DNA of 40,496 bases from Fibrobacter sp. UWB5 (GCF_002210295.1 NZ_MWQH01000014.1:1-40496); one strand, 5' to 3'. Positions 6,269 through 14,019 are shown, counted from the first letter of the stretch. Made by a program: numbers and translations. The notes: generated by a model not told the origin, from the letters alone.

Positions 6269-6628
6269 ATGAACTATACATTTACAGAACAAGAAGTTGA
6301 AATGATGTATTACTGGGGACAATATGCTGATGGTGAAAGCGGCTTTACTGAAGAAGAACAAAAATTATACGATAAAATAGAGCGAATTTTTACGCCGTTG
6401 CAAAAAGAAAAAGATGAATCTCGCAAGATTGTAGAATTCTTTGAAGAGATATGCAGTACATATAAGGGGGTGTCATATTCTTTGCGATTCCCCGGAGGAA
6501 ATTGCATAAGATTCATTGACGTAGATAAAGACCTTTGCTTCGACACGAAAAAGTCAAAGTACACGGATGTGGTGTTGGAGGTATCTAAGATTATAAACAA
6601 ATTGAAGTTGAAAAAAAGGGAGGGGTAG
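6269..6628 (+). CDS. hypothetical acidic protein (119 aa)
   Basis: I do not recognise this protein. It starts at an ATG with GAGG 8 nt upstream and ends 32 nt before the first AlbA_2 remnant. It is soluble and rich in Glu and Lys. An N-terminal helical half (TEEEQKLYDKIERIF) is followed by a short beta-like middle (VSYSLRFPGGNCIRFIDVD) and a Lys-rich C-terminal helix. It follows yhcG by 38 nt on the same strand without a terminator between, so co-transcription with the nuclease is likely. That makes it a candidate accessory or immunity partner, which is inference from position only. Confidence 0.65.
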   Translation: MNYTFTEQEVEMMYYWGQYADGESGFTEEEQKLYDKIERIFTPLQKEKDESRKIVEFFEEICSTYKGVSYSLRFPGGNCIRFIDVDKDLCFDTKKSKYTDVVLEVSKIINKLKLKKREG

Positions 6629-6660
6629 ATTACCCAATTGTGAACTGAAGGAGATTATTA

Positions 6661-7109
6661 TGTCAATGCCTATAGATGTCGAGACCCTGTTGAACAGGCA
6701 GCGTATCGAAAGTGAGCGGATAGAATTCAAGAGAGGGTGGAACCCTGCGGGGATGTTGTAGTTATGAAATCACCTGAAGTTTCGGATGAAACAGAAATGT
6801 GGCCTAAAAAATGGCCCAAAAAGTGGCCAAAAATTCCGTGTGGATGACACAATAAAGACACAATAAATGATACAATAAAAGGCCGAAATTTTGCGGTCGA
6901 AAAGTTCGTCCGCAAATGAAATGTGATTTCGGTTGGGTGATGGGTTAGGTAATAAGTTGGGTGATAGGATAAACGACAGGATAAATGATAGGATAAGTGA
7001 TAGGATAAAACGGCCTTGACCCGAACAAGTGCCTGAACATGTATTGAACGACCGTCAAAAAGAAATAGTGTCGATTATAAAAGAAAAAAAACATACCTAC
7101 GCGAAGTAG
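6661..7109 (+). pseudogene. decayed AlbA_2 (Schlafen-type) regulator, copy 1
   Basis: An ATG at 6661 opens MSMPIDVETLLNRQRIESER followed by IEFKRGWNPAGML and a stop at 6760-6762, which is the start of AlbA_2 ATP-binding regulators. The bulk of that domain is absent. Downstream come linker fossils: MWPKKWPKKWPK (from 6795), DTINDTIK-type units (6847-6884), then LGDGLGNKLGDRINDRIND (6932-7010). A winged-helix start, LNDRQKEIVSIIKEKKHTYAK, ends at TAG 7107-7109 in yet another frame. The parts are in family order but in different frames, so the gene is dead. This also explains the ~650-nt stretch without an intact gene. Confidence 0.75.
6931..7010 (+). repeat. 12-nt tandem repeats (GTGATAGGATAA type)
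   Basis: Six to seven degenerate 12-nt units run from 6931 to 7010, reading LGDGLGNK then (RIND)n in one frame. The first 45 nt are nearly identical to 3130-3165. They correspond to the linker of an AlbA_2 regulator and sit inside the pseudogene. Confidence 0.65.
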
Positions 7110-7141
7110 TTGAAGCGCTCTGTAAAATTTCGTTAGGCCTC

Positions 7142-7170
7142 TTGCCAGTTTTCTGAATATTAGGTACATT
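7142..7170 (+). promoter_or_regulatory. promoter of the leader cassette, copy B
   Basis: TTGCCA (7142-7147) and TACATT (7165-7170), 17 bp apart, in the context TAGGTACATTA, the same as copy A at 4950-4978. The spacer sequence differs between the copies, while the boxes and spacing are kept. Confidence 0.6.
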
Positions 7171-7178
7171 ACATCCCA

Positions 7179-7231
7179 GCGCGTCATTCCCTAGAAAGGA
7201 ATGATGCGCTTTTGCTTTATTTGGCTTTGCC
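7179..7231 (+). ncRNA. leader hairpins, copy B
   Basis: Twelve base pairs, GCGCGTCATTCC (7179-7190) with GGAATGATGCGC (7198-7209), one of them G-U, are followed by TTTTGCTTTATTT and a second small hairpin GGC/GCC (7223-7231). Order, distance from the promoter and the T-rich tract match copy A, while the stem sequence is different, which points to conservation of structure. Confidence 0.5.
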
Positions 7232-7278
7232 GTAATGCGAGGGCGTTCCTAGTTGAAACAATAAATGCAGGAGGCCCT

Positions 7279-7566
7279 ATGGCAAGTGAAATCTTACGAC
7301 AAACAGTTTCAATGAAACTTAAAAACGTTCTTGCAATCGGAGAAACTGTCGCTGTAGAATTCAAGCGCGCTGGCGGTCGTGTTGGCGACGATGTTTATGA
7401 GTCTGTGTGTGCTTTCTTAAATCGTTTCGGTGGCGATATTTATCTCGGGGTCCTTGATAATGGTAAAGTTGAGGGCGTTCCAGAAAATGCGGCTATCGAT
7501 ATGATCAAGAACATCATCAATGTTGCGAATAATCCGACTCTATGGAAGACGATGTGTTTAGAATAA
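7279..7566 (+). CDS. AlbA_2 domain fragment (copy 2, N-terminal part)
   Basis: Start at ATG 7279 with AGGAGG 6 nt upstream; the longer frame from 7201 runs through the leader hairpin and was rejected. The 95 residues carry the AlbA_2 core: VAVEFKRAGG (about 26-35), then VYESVCAFLNRFGGDIYLGVLDNGKVEGV. Family members continue for some 250 residues more before the C-terminal winged helix, but here the frame stops at 7566 and the matching C-terminal part begins in another frame at 7542. The simplest reading is an internal deletion near 7535-7545. It might still make a small DNA-binding-like protein. It is driven by leader cassette B. Confidence 0.65.
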   Translation: MASEILRQTVSMKLKNVLAIGETVAVEFKRAGGRVGDDVYESVCAFLNRFGGDIYLGVLDNGKVEGVPENAAIDMIKNIINVANNPTLWKTMCLE

Positions 7567-7862
7567 CAGTATCGCTGAATGATTATGTGGGAGAGCCTCG
7601 AAATGAAGAGGTTAACAATAGGGTTAACAATGGGGTTAACAATAGGGTTAACAGTAAATTCAGTGAGATTCAGCAAAAAATTATTAATGTATTGCGTGAA
7701 AAACCAGCAATAACGCAAAGGGAAATGTCCAAGTGCATATCCATTTCTCTTGTACATATAAATAAGAATATGAGAGCTTTGCAAAAAATGGGGGCCGTTA
7801 GCCGTGTTGGCAATAATAAACAGGGATCATGGATAGTTAATGAAGAAAAGGAGAAGTCTTAG
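7542..7862 (+). CDS. winged-helix fragment (copy 2, C-terminal part of AlbA_2 regulator)
   Basis: The frame begins MEDDVFRITVSLNDYVGE, the edge strand that normally precedes the linker in AlbA_2 regulators. It continues with the linker VNNRVNNGVNNRVNSK encoded by four 12-nt units GTTAACAATAGG (7611-7658), then a winged helix (about residues 43-100: IINVLREKPAITQREMSKCI, GSWIV). It overlaps the N-terminal fragment by 25 nt in a different frame and has no own Shine-Dalgarno sequence, so separate translation is doubtful. Together the two fragments are one internally deleted gene. Confidence 0.6.
   Translation: MEDDVFRITVSLNDYVGEPRNEEVNNRVNNGVNNRVNSKFSEIQQKIINVLREKPAITQREMSKCISISLVHINKNMRALQKMGAVSRVGNNKQGSWIVNEEKEKS
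7611..7658 (+). repeat. four 12-nt repeats GTTAACAATAGG
   Basis: Four consecutive units GTTAACAATAGG, GTTAACAATGGG, GTTAACAATAGG, GTTAACAGTAAA, in frame, encode the (VNNR)n linker between the two halves of the regulator. They are the least degenerate of the linker repeats in the window. Confidence 0.8.
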
Positions 7863-7905
7863 ACCTGTTGAACCCAACAAGTTGAATGGGGAGTTGGAAT
7901 AACCC

Positions 7906-8997
7906 CTACCTCCCGACTTTCACCCGTTTCCCGTTCTTGAGCTGGTGCGTGGTGGCGTCGGGGTGGGTGTTTTTGCGGCCGACGAGGGTGCCGTCAATTC
8001 TGTAGGTTTCAACAGGGACAATTGTGGCGCGGTTTTGTGTCTGCGCCCAAATTCGCTCAACGTCGCTGGTATCGCGGACGCTTGAGTCCGCAGTGGTCGC
8101 GCTTGCCGTCACGGCGATGGAATCGGTAGATACGGTGAAGTTGTCGTAGCGTATAAAGCAGTCGTGGGTGGGGGCCCATTCGGCGCTGCTTCCGCCGTGG
8201 AATGTGGAGAGGTAGAACTTGTCGACCTTCACGGTGTCGTAGTCGCGGAGCCTGAGGGTATCCACGTCCAATACGAGTTCGCCGTCAAGCCAGGTTTGTA
8301 CGCGGCCGTTCTTGTCGCCGTTGCCGGGAGAGGCGATGGTATTCATACTTACTTTGTTTACAATGCGGTGCCAGGTGCCGGTGGTGAACACCTTTTGCGG
8401 GATGGTGCCGTTCAGATTCCACTTGAAATCGTCACCGTATACGGACTCTTGCCCCATAAAGTAGATGAGTTGTACGGCGTTGCCGTCTTTGCGCCACATG
8501 ATGCGTGCGCTCCAGCCGTCGCCGGTTTCGGGCATGGCGTTGCCGGTGTAGCACTTGCCGCCGCATAGGCCGGGGAGCTTTCCGCCGAGCTGGAACTCGA
8601 ATCCGTCTTCGAAGAATATGTCGTAGGCGCTCCACATGGTGTCGGCGGTCTTTACAAGGGGTTGGATGATTTGCGCGGCGCAGGCGGGCGTGTCGTTGTC
8701 ATTCGGGCCTACGCAGCCCTTGGGGTACTTGAGCTGCAGTACGTTGCCGTGTTCCTCGCCGTCGTAAACGATCTTGGAGTTTTCGCCATTGTTCTTGTCC
8801 ATGGCGTACCACCAACTTTTGTCGTAGTCGTTGCGCTTGAAGTCTTCCTTGGCCTCTGCATTGCCGTACACGCCGACATCGCGGTTCTCGAAGTTCACGA
8901 ACGAGACGGTGTCGGACGCAGTCTGCGCGAAGGCGGACGCTTGCATAAGCGCGACAGCGAGTGCCGCGACGAAGGTGTGGTGGATTTTCATACTCAT
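7906..8997 (-). CDS. secreted polysaccharide lyase, PL14-like
   Basis: A signal peptide (about residues 1-25, ending ASAFAQ) marks export. Residues about 110-300 resemble the beta-jelly-roll lyase fold of PL14-type enzymes: YDIFFEDGFEFQLGGKLPGL, ARIMWRKDGNAVQLIY, GTWHRIVNKVSMN, a DGELVLD strand, and STFHGGSSAEWAPTHDCFIR with YDNF closing the sheet. Such enzymes cut uronic-acid polymers by beta-elimination; the substrate (alginate, glucuronan or other) cannot be told. The C-terminal ~40 residues (VETYRIDGTLVG...LKNGKRVKV) look like a short sorting or basic terminal domain as on other Fibrobacter secreted enzymes. Start at 8997 or the ATG at 8991; neither has a clear Shine-Dalgarno sequence. 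It is divergent from the 9047 gene. Confidence 0.75.
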   Translation of the reverse strand: MSMKIHHTFVAALAVALMQASAFAQTASDTVSFVNFENRDVGVYGNAEAKEDFKRNDYDKSWWYAMDKNNGENSKIVYDGEEHGNVLQLKYPKGCVGPNDNDTPACAAQIIQPLVKTADTMWSAYDIFFEDGFEFQLGGKLPGLCGGKCYTGNAMPETGDGWSARIMWRKDGNAVQLIYFMGQESVYGDDFKWNLNGTIPQKVFTTGTWHRIVNKVSMNTIASPGNGDKNGRVQTWLDGELVLDVDTLRLRDYDTVKVDKFYLSTFHGGSSAEWAPTHDCFIRYDNFTVSTDSIAVTASATTADSSVRDTSDVERIWAQTQNRATIVPVETYRIDGTLVGRKNTHPDATTHQLKNGKRVKVGR

Positions 8998-9046
8998 GCT
9001 TTTAAAATAATCTTTTTTGGCTGGTATTAAACTATCTTTTTAATGT

Positions 9047-9268
9047 ATGGCCGATTCACTTGACGAAAAGCACAATGAAGTGGGCGCGACTCCCGTTGCC
9101 GCGGCACCTGCTGCCCGAACTTCAGCAGACCGCGCTGCCGAAGAACGCAAGGCCCGCATTCGCAAGATGCGCGGGTGGCTTTCGCCGCGTGATTCCGAGG
9201 TAGATGATTTCGGGCCCGAAGATGCCGCGCTTTATTACGGCGAAGGGCATAACGGCTGGAATAGGTAA
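9047..9268 (+). CDS. hypothetical small protein (73 aa)
   Basis: I do not recognise it. The frame runs from ATG 9047 to 9268 and is followed directly by a strong terminator (9281-9310), which supports it as a real gene. The N-terminal half is Ala-rich and likely disordered (GATPVAAAPAARTSADRAAE), the middle is basic (ERKARIRKMRGWL) and the C-terminus acidic (VDDFGPEDAALYYGEG). No Shine-Dalgarno sequence is visible, and the promoter must lie in the 49 nt shared with the lyase gene. Confidence 0.5.
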   Translation: MADSLDEKHNEVGATPVAAAPAARTSADRAAEERKARIRKMRGWLSPRDSEVDDFGPEDAALYYGEGHNGWNR

Positions 9269-9280
9269 TGTTTAAATGAA

Positions 9281-9310
9281 AAAATCCCTCGGCAAGTGCC
9301 GGGGGATTTT
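9281..9310. terminator. bidirectional terminator
   Basis: A 14-bp stem, AAAATCCCTCGGCA (9281-9294) with TGCCGGGGGATTTT (9297-9310), one wobble pair, a 2-nt loop and A/T-runs on both sides. It lies between the converging 73-residue gene and ahcY. Confidence 0.85.
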
Positions 9311-9351
9311 GAATTTTGTGGCGCTTGCAGCCTGCTTGCGCGCGATACCGA

Positions 9352-10812
9352 TTAATAACGGTAGTGATCAGCCTTGTACGGGCCTTCCACAGGTACGCCG
9401 ATGTAGTCGGCCTGGGCCTTGGTGAGGGTCGTCAGGTGGACGCCGAGCTTTTCGAGGTGGAGGCGTGCGACCTTTTCGTCGAGGATCTTCGGGAGCGTAT
9501 AGACGACGCCGCTTTCGTACTTGATGCCGGCGACGGTCTGCTTGCCCTGCGCGTTGAGCCAGAGGTCGATCTGTGCGATGGTCTGGTTCGTGAAGGAGGC
9601 ACTCATCACGAAGCTCGGGTGACCAGTAGCGCAGCCGAGGTTCAGCAAGCGGCCTTCAGCGAGGATAAGGATGCTGTGGCCGTCGGCAAAAATCCATTCG
9701 TCGTACTGCGGCTTGATTTCGTTGCGCTTGATGCCCGGAATCTTCTTGAGGCCGGCCATGTCAATTTCGTTGTCGAAGTGACCGATGTTGCCCACGATAG
9801 CGCGGTTCTTCATCTTTTCCATCTGAGCGGCGCTAATGATGCCGGTGTTACCGGTGGTGGTCACGAAGATGTCGGCGTAGCTCACGACTTCGTCGAGGGT
9901 CTTGACTTCGTAGCCTTCCATAGCAGCCTGCAGAGCGCAAATCGGGTCGATTTCGGTGATGATCACGCGAGCGCCCTGACCACGCAGGGACTGGGCGCAG
10001 CCCTTACCCACGTCGCCGTAGCCGCAAACCACAGCAATCTTACCGGCCATCATCACGTCGGTGGCGCGGTTGATGCCGTCGATCAAGGAGTGGCGGCAGC
10101 CGTAGAGGTTGTCGAACTTGGACTTGGTCACGGAATCGTTCACGTTGATTGCCGGGAACTTCAGACGGCCAGCCTGGGCCATCTGGTAAAGGCGATGCAC
10201 GCCGGTAGTCGTTTCTTCGGAAACGCCCTTCAAAGCTTCGCGGGCGCGGGTCCACTGCTTCGGATCCTTTTCGAAAATCTTCTTGCAGGTGGCGAGGAAC
10301 ACGCCCCATTCTTCGCTGTCGGTAGCCGGGTTGAATTCAGGCACCTTGCCGGCGTCTTCGAATTCGGCGCCGCAGGTCACGAGCATGGTAGCGTCGCCAC
10401 CGTCGTCCACGATCAGGTCCGGGGTCTTGCCGTCGGGCCACACGAGGGCGCGGGCGGTGTTTTCCCAGTAGTCTTCCAAGGATTCACCCTTCCAGGCGAA
10501 TACAGGCACGCCCTGCGGATTTTCCACGGTGCCCTTCTTGCCCACCACCACGGCGGCGGCAGCGTTGTCCTGCGTGCTGAAGATGTTGCAGCTGACCCAG
10601 CGCACGTCGGCACCGAGGTCCACCAGCGTTTCGATGAGGATGGCGGTCTGCACGGTCATGTGGAGGCTACCCATAATGCGGGCGCCAGCGAGCGGTTTCT
10701 TGCCTGCATATTCCTTGCGGAGAGCCATCAGGCCCGGCATTTCAGTTTCGGCCAAGTCGAGTTCCTTGCGGCCTTCGATCGCAAGGTTAATGTCCTTAAT
10801 TTTGTATTCCAT
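9352..10812 (-). CDS. ahcY: adenosylhomocysteinase (S-adenosylhomocysteine hydrolase)
   Basis: The NAD-dependent cytosolic enzyme splits S-adenosylhomocysteine into homocysteine and adenosine in the methyl cycle. The start at 10812 ([11 protein letters not shown]) is chosen by family alignment and AAAGGA upstream; the longer frame reads through an upstream palindrome. Key parts are the substrate region [13 protein letters not shown] (about 223-235), the Rossmann motif GYGDVGKG (264-271), [14 protein letters not shown], and the C-terminal KADHYRY that reaches the neighbouring subunit's NAD. It has the bacterial/plant-type insert of about 40 residues (about 150-195), which explains the length of 486 against about 430 in animals. 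A perfect 12-bp inverted repeat (10853-10886) lies 41 nt upstream of the start. No metK or metE is adjacent. Confidence 0.98.
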   Translation of the reverse strand: MEYKIKDINLAIEGRKELDLAETEMPGLMALRKEYAGKKPLAGARIMGSLHMTVQTAILIETLVDLGADVRWVSCNIFSTQDNAAAAVVVGKKGTVENPQGVPVFAWKGESLEDYWENTARALVWPDGKTPDLIVDDGGDATMLVTCGAEFEDAGKVPEFNPATDSEEWGVFLATCKKIFEKDPKQWTRAREALKGVSEETTTGVHRLYQMAQAGRLKFPAINVNDSVTKSKFDNLYGCRHSLIDGINRATDVMMAGKIAVVCGYGDVGKGCAQSLRGQGARVIITEIDPICALQAAMEGYEVKTLDEVVSYADIFVTTTGNTGIISAAQMEKMKNRAIVGNIGHFDNEIDMAGLKKIPGIKRNEIKPQYDEWIFADGHSILILAEGRLLNLGCATGHPSFVMSASFTNQTIAQIDLWLNAQGKQTVAGIKYESGVVYTLPKILDEKVARLHLEKLGVHLTTLTKAQADYIGVPVEGPYKADHYRY

Positions 10813-10852
10813 GTTATTATATCCTTTGGCACAAATTTTGCGCCCCATGTTT

Positions 10853-10886
10853 CTTTTATGCATAAATATAGTTATATGCATAAAAG
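10853..10886. promoter_or_regulatory. perfect 12-bp inverted repeat upstream of ahcY
   Basis: CTTTTATGCATA (10853-10864) and TATGCATAAAAG (10875-10886) are exact reverse complements around a 10-bp AT-rich centre. Size and position fit a dimeric repressor or activator site in the ahcY promoter; the protein is unknown. Confidence 0.65.
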
Positions 10887-10907
10887 GCGTCAACCCTACC
10901 CGGCAAT

Positions 10908-10934
10908 AAAAAATCCCCGACCAGGGGTCGGGGG
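10908..10934 (-). terminator. terminator of the SpoIIE-STAS unit
   Basis: CCCCGACC (10915-10922) with GGTCGGGG (10926-10933), 3-nt loop, followed on the minus strand by six T (10908-10913 read in reverse). It ends the STAS gene 33 nt after its stop. Confidence 0.85.
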
Positions 10935-10966
10935 TAAGTCTTGCGCGCTTGAACGCCTCGAATAAG

Positions 10967-11263
10967 CTATTCGATAGTCAGGATGTCGCAGAAACCGGTC
11001 ACTTCGAAAATTTCCTTGATTTCGGAGCTAGCGTTCTTTACGACCATGGTGCCCTGCTTGTTCATGACCTTCTGTGCCATCAGCAGAATGCGCAGGCCTG
11101 CAGAAGAGATGTAGTCAAGCTTCTTGAAGTCAAACACCAACGACTTCACGCCATCGAGCTTGCCTTGGATTTCGGCATCGAGCTGCGGGGCGGTCAGAGT
11201 ATCCAAGCGACCTTCGAGTGCGACGGTCAATTTATCGTTTTCGATTGTCTTGTTAATCTGCAT
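10967..11263 (-). CDS. STAS-domain anti-sigma factor antagonist
   Basis: At 98 residues this is a single STAS domain of the SpoIIAA/RsbV type. The phosphorylatable Ser lies in [12 protein letters not shown] (about 49-60), and the N-terminal strand [11 protein letters not shown] is typical. In partner switching the dephosphorylated protein binds an HATPase kinase and frees its target. The likely partner is the SpoIIE-HATPase fusion encoded 43 nt upstream in the same operon: its phosphatase domain would dephosphorylate, and its HATPase domain could phosphorylate, this protein. No sigma factor gene is nearby, so the output is unknown. Confidence 0.93.
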   Translation of the reverse strand: MQINKTIENDKLTVALEGRLDTLTAPQLDAEIQGKLDGVKSLVFDFKKLDYISSAGLRILLMAQKVMNKQGTMVVKNASSEIKEIFEVTGFCDILTIE

Positions 11264-11306
11264 ATTTTTCCCTCTTTCTCTTAAATTTATAAAAGTTTAC
11301 AAGACT

Positions 11307-13763
11307 TTACAAGGTCTTGGTGATAGCCAGTTCGTTCTTGTCGCCGTTTCTGCGGTAACAAACGCTGTCCATGGTCTTTTTCACAATGAATATTCCAAGA
11401 CCGCCGACTTCGCGTTCTTCGGCCGGCAACGTAATGTCGGGGTCGGCCTGCTTGATCGGGTCGTAAGGTTTACCATTGTCGATAAAGGTGAGTCTTGCCG
11501 AAAGCGTCGCCTTGCGGATTTCTACAATCAATGTCACTTCGGTTGCTCCCGAGAACTTCACGATATTGCTGTAGATTTCGTCGATCGCGATGTTGATTTG
11601 CATCTGCGACTTCATGGAACCTTCCATCGGGGCCAAGATACCTTCGACGAATGCCGTCAAGATGTCTTGGTTTTCAGGAATCACGTCCACAATTTTTTCA
11701 TAACGCTCCCAAGCGTCTTGCATCTGCATCTTCTTTGCTCCATCCATTGGTGTAAGGATGTCTTCGACAAACGACTTGAGTGCGTGGCTCTTGCCGTTAT
11801 CGGAAACATCGATAGTTTTTTCGTAGCGCTCCCACACCGGTTCGTCGATTCCGTTGAACCTGACGGCAAGCATGGTGATGTCGTCGAATTGCGGAACGTC
11901 TTGTACAAAGTTGTCGATTTCTTTCTTGACCAGGTCGCAGGTGTCGGCGGGGCTCAGTTCGCCACCTTTACGAATGACTGCGAGGAGCCTGTCGTCTCCG
12001 AACAGTTTGTTCTCGCTGTTGGTTGCTTCGGTGACGCCGTCGGTGTAAAGGAACAGCGTGTCGCCCGGCTTGAGGTCGTAAGTCTGCTGCTTGTAAACCG
12101 TATTTTCCATGGCGGCCATGACTACGCTCGACTTGCTCGGAATAAATTCGGTAGAGCCGTCTTTGTGTCGTACCACGGGCGGGTTGTGGCCAGCCGAGGC
12201 AAAGTCGATATGGCCCGTGCGCAGGTCGATAATGCCTGCCCACACGGTTACGAACATGTTCAGGCGGTTGCGCTTGGCAAGAGCGTAGTTGGTCTTGCTG
12301 AACGCATCGCAGACCGACTTCAGGTTCTTGGTCATGGTGCGCAAGATAATGCGTGCAACCATCATGAACAAGGCGGCGGCAACGCCCTTGCCGGACACGT
12401 CGCCGATCACTACACACAAATGATCGTTGTCGATCTTGAAGAAGTCGTAGAAGTCGCCACCCACTTCCTTGGCGGGCAGCAGGAACGGTGCGAGTTCGTG
12501 GCGGTCATCGTCAGAATTTTCGTCGCGTTCTTCGCCGGGCAGCATCGAAAGCTGAATGTTTCGGGCAAGGTCGAGTTCGCGCTCGATACGCTTCATGTCC
12601 TTCTGCTTTTCGATGTTTTCCTTGATTTCGGTGAGCATGTGCGAGAACGCCCACGCGAATTCGGCCACTTCGTCATGACCCGTGATTTTCGGAATCGCCA
12701 CGTCGAAGTTTCCGCGCCCGAGCTTGCGGGCCGCAATGGTCAAGTCCTTGAGCGGCTTTGCCACGCGGAACGAAATCAGCAAGATAATTACGAGTATTAC
12801 GCCGTATCCGCCGAGAGCCATCATCAAGAACAGCCTGCGCATGGCGCTCTGGTCTTCCAGGTATTTCTGGATCGGCCACACGACCATGAACGTCCAGTTG
12901 GTCGAATGGATCGTGGTGTAGTAAATGGCAGATTCTTCGCCGCCGGCAACCGTACCGATAAACAGGCCGCTACTGTCACGACCCTTGCGGTCAAAATTGG
13001 TTAAGCTGTTGCCTCGTTTTTCTTTGACAATAATGTCGCGGTTTCTTTTTCCTTGGGCAAGTTCCTTGGGGTACGCCACAGCCAAGTTCTTGGCGGTGGT
13101 AACCAAGGCGTATCCGGAGTTCGAAACAGGAATCGATCCGATTTCTTCTTTCAGGAATTCGATGGACATGTCAACGGCAAGCACGCCGACTAGCACGTCT
13201 TCGCCATTCTTGTCTTTTTTGAAAAGGGGAACGGTATAGACTGCAATCGGTTCCGGGACAAATTCACCGATGAACGGTTCCTGCCAGCGGGCGGTCTTGC
13301 CGTCTCTTACGCTGTAGTACCATTCCTTGTCCTGGTAGTTCGCACCAGATACAAGCTTGGTATCAACGTGGTCAAAGCGGGCGAGTCGCATGTATTCGCC
13401 TTCTGTGTTTTCGGGGCCCATTCCCGGTTCGTAGGCGACTACCACAGCGACCACTTGGGGCACCAGGTTGCGGGCGTTAAAGAGCGACTGCAGCAAAAAG
13501 TCGTCCATGTCGCTTTTGGTCATGGGGTGATCGGTCAGTTTGTGCGACAGGTCGTCGCCAATGACCTTGCCCGCGTTAAAGAGCTTGTCGATGTAGTTCA
13601 CGTTCGCACGGCTGGTTTCTTCACCATTTTCGACAGTCATCTTGTTTAGCATGTTCTGAGTCTTGTAACTCATGATGCCAAAAATCAGGCCGAACACGAC
13701 TGTAATAGCCGCGAGAATCATCAAGGACTGCTTAAAAGCGAGCCCGCGGAAATTAAATCCCAT
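11307..13763 (-). CDS. sensor SpoIIE-type phosphatase fused to an RsbW-like HATPase
   Basis: Domain order in 818 residues: TM helix 12-32; extracytoplasmic Cache-like sensor about 35-305 (ANYQDKEWYYSVRDGK, AVYTVPLF); TM 310-332; HAMP about 332-385; coiled linker; SpoIIE/PP2C phosphatase about 425-636 with GGDFYDFF, GDVSGKG, TDGVTEATN and FDDITMLAV metal-ligand motifs; HATPase about 680-818 with N box NIAIDEIYSNIVKFS and G box GGLGIFIVKK. Phosphatase and kinase of a partner switch are thus on one chain. Residues 643-682 and 684-722 are a tandem duplication (EPVWERYEKTIDV / DAWERYEKIVDV, each ending in a DGAKKMQMQ or EGSMKSQMQ-like stretch). Start at 13763 follows GAGAGGAA. The STAS gene follows 43 nt downstream. 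The signal sensed is unknown. Confidence 0.93.
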   Translation of the reverse strand: MGFNFRGLAFKQSLMILAAITVVFGLIFGIMSYKTQNMLNKMTVENGEETSRANVNYIDKLFNAGKVIGDDLSHKLTDHPMTKSDMDDFLLQSLFNARNLVPQVVAVVVAYEPGMGPENTEGEYMRLARFDHVDTKLVSGANYQDKEWYYSVRDGKTARWQEPFIGEFVPEPIAVYTVPLFKKDKNGEDVLVGVLAVDMSIEFLKEEIGSIPVSNSGYALVTTAKNLAVAYPKELAQGKRNRDIIVKEKRGNSLTNFDRKGRDSSGLFIGTVAGGEESAIYYTTIHSTNWTFMVVWPIQKYLEDQSAMRRLFLMMALGGYGVILVIILLISFRVAKPLKDLTIAARKLGRGNFDVAIPKITGHDEVAEFAWAFSHMLTEIKENIEKQKDMKRIERELDLARNIQLSMLPGEERDENSDDDRHELAPFLLPAKEVGGDFYDFFKIDNDHLCVVIGDVSGKGVAAALFMMVARIILRTMTKNLKSVCDAFSKTNYALAKRNRLNMFVTVWAGIIDLRTGHIDFASAGHNPPVVRHKDGSTEFIPSKSSVVMAAMENTVYKQQTYDLKPGDTLFLYTDGVTEATNSENKLFGDDRLLAVIRKGGELSPADTCDLVKKEIDNFVQDVPQFDDITMLAVRFNGIDEPVWERYEKTIDVSDNGKSHALKSFVEDILTPMDGAKKMQMQDAWERYEKIVDVIPENQDILTAFVEGILAPMEGSMKSQMQINIAIDEIYSNIVKFSGATEVTLIVEIRKATLSARLTFIDNGKPYDPIKQADPDITLPAEEREVGGLGIFIVKKTMDSVCYRRNGDKNELAITKTL

Positions 13764-14019
13764 ATATTCCTCTCTTCTTATTGTTTAAAATATATGTAAT
13801 TTTCTGTCTTTTTTGCCTTTTTTTCTTGAAATTCCGCCTATTTTCATTTTTCGAAATCCGGAATATGAATACGGACTTATTATATTTATGTTCCCTAGAC
13901 TTTACGCTGTGGAAATGCGGTACTTTCCGTAAGAGAAGCACGTGGGTTCGGAAGCGTCCATACTTTTGGAATGCTTCTTAGGGACGTCCAACAAGTTTTG
14001 CTTACTTTTAGGAGCTTTA

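Noticed and set aside
6931-7010. CRISPR-like array
   Set aside because: Units are 12 nt, contiguous and degenerate, without unique spacers or cas genes. They are coding linkers or their fossils.
7201-7278. Longer start of the AlbA_2 fragment at 7201
   Set aside because: It would read through the second arm of the leader hairpin, whereas ATG 7279 has AGGAGG at the right distance.
7863-7882. Hairpin after the winged-helix fragment as a terminator
   Set aside because: The stem has a mismatch and no T-run follows.
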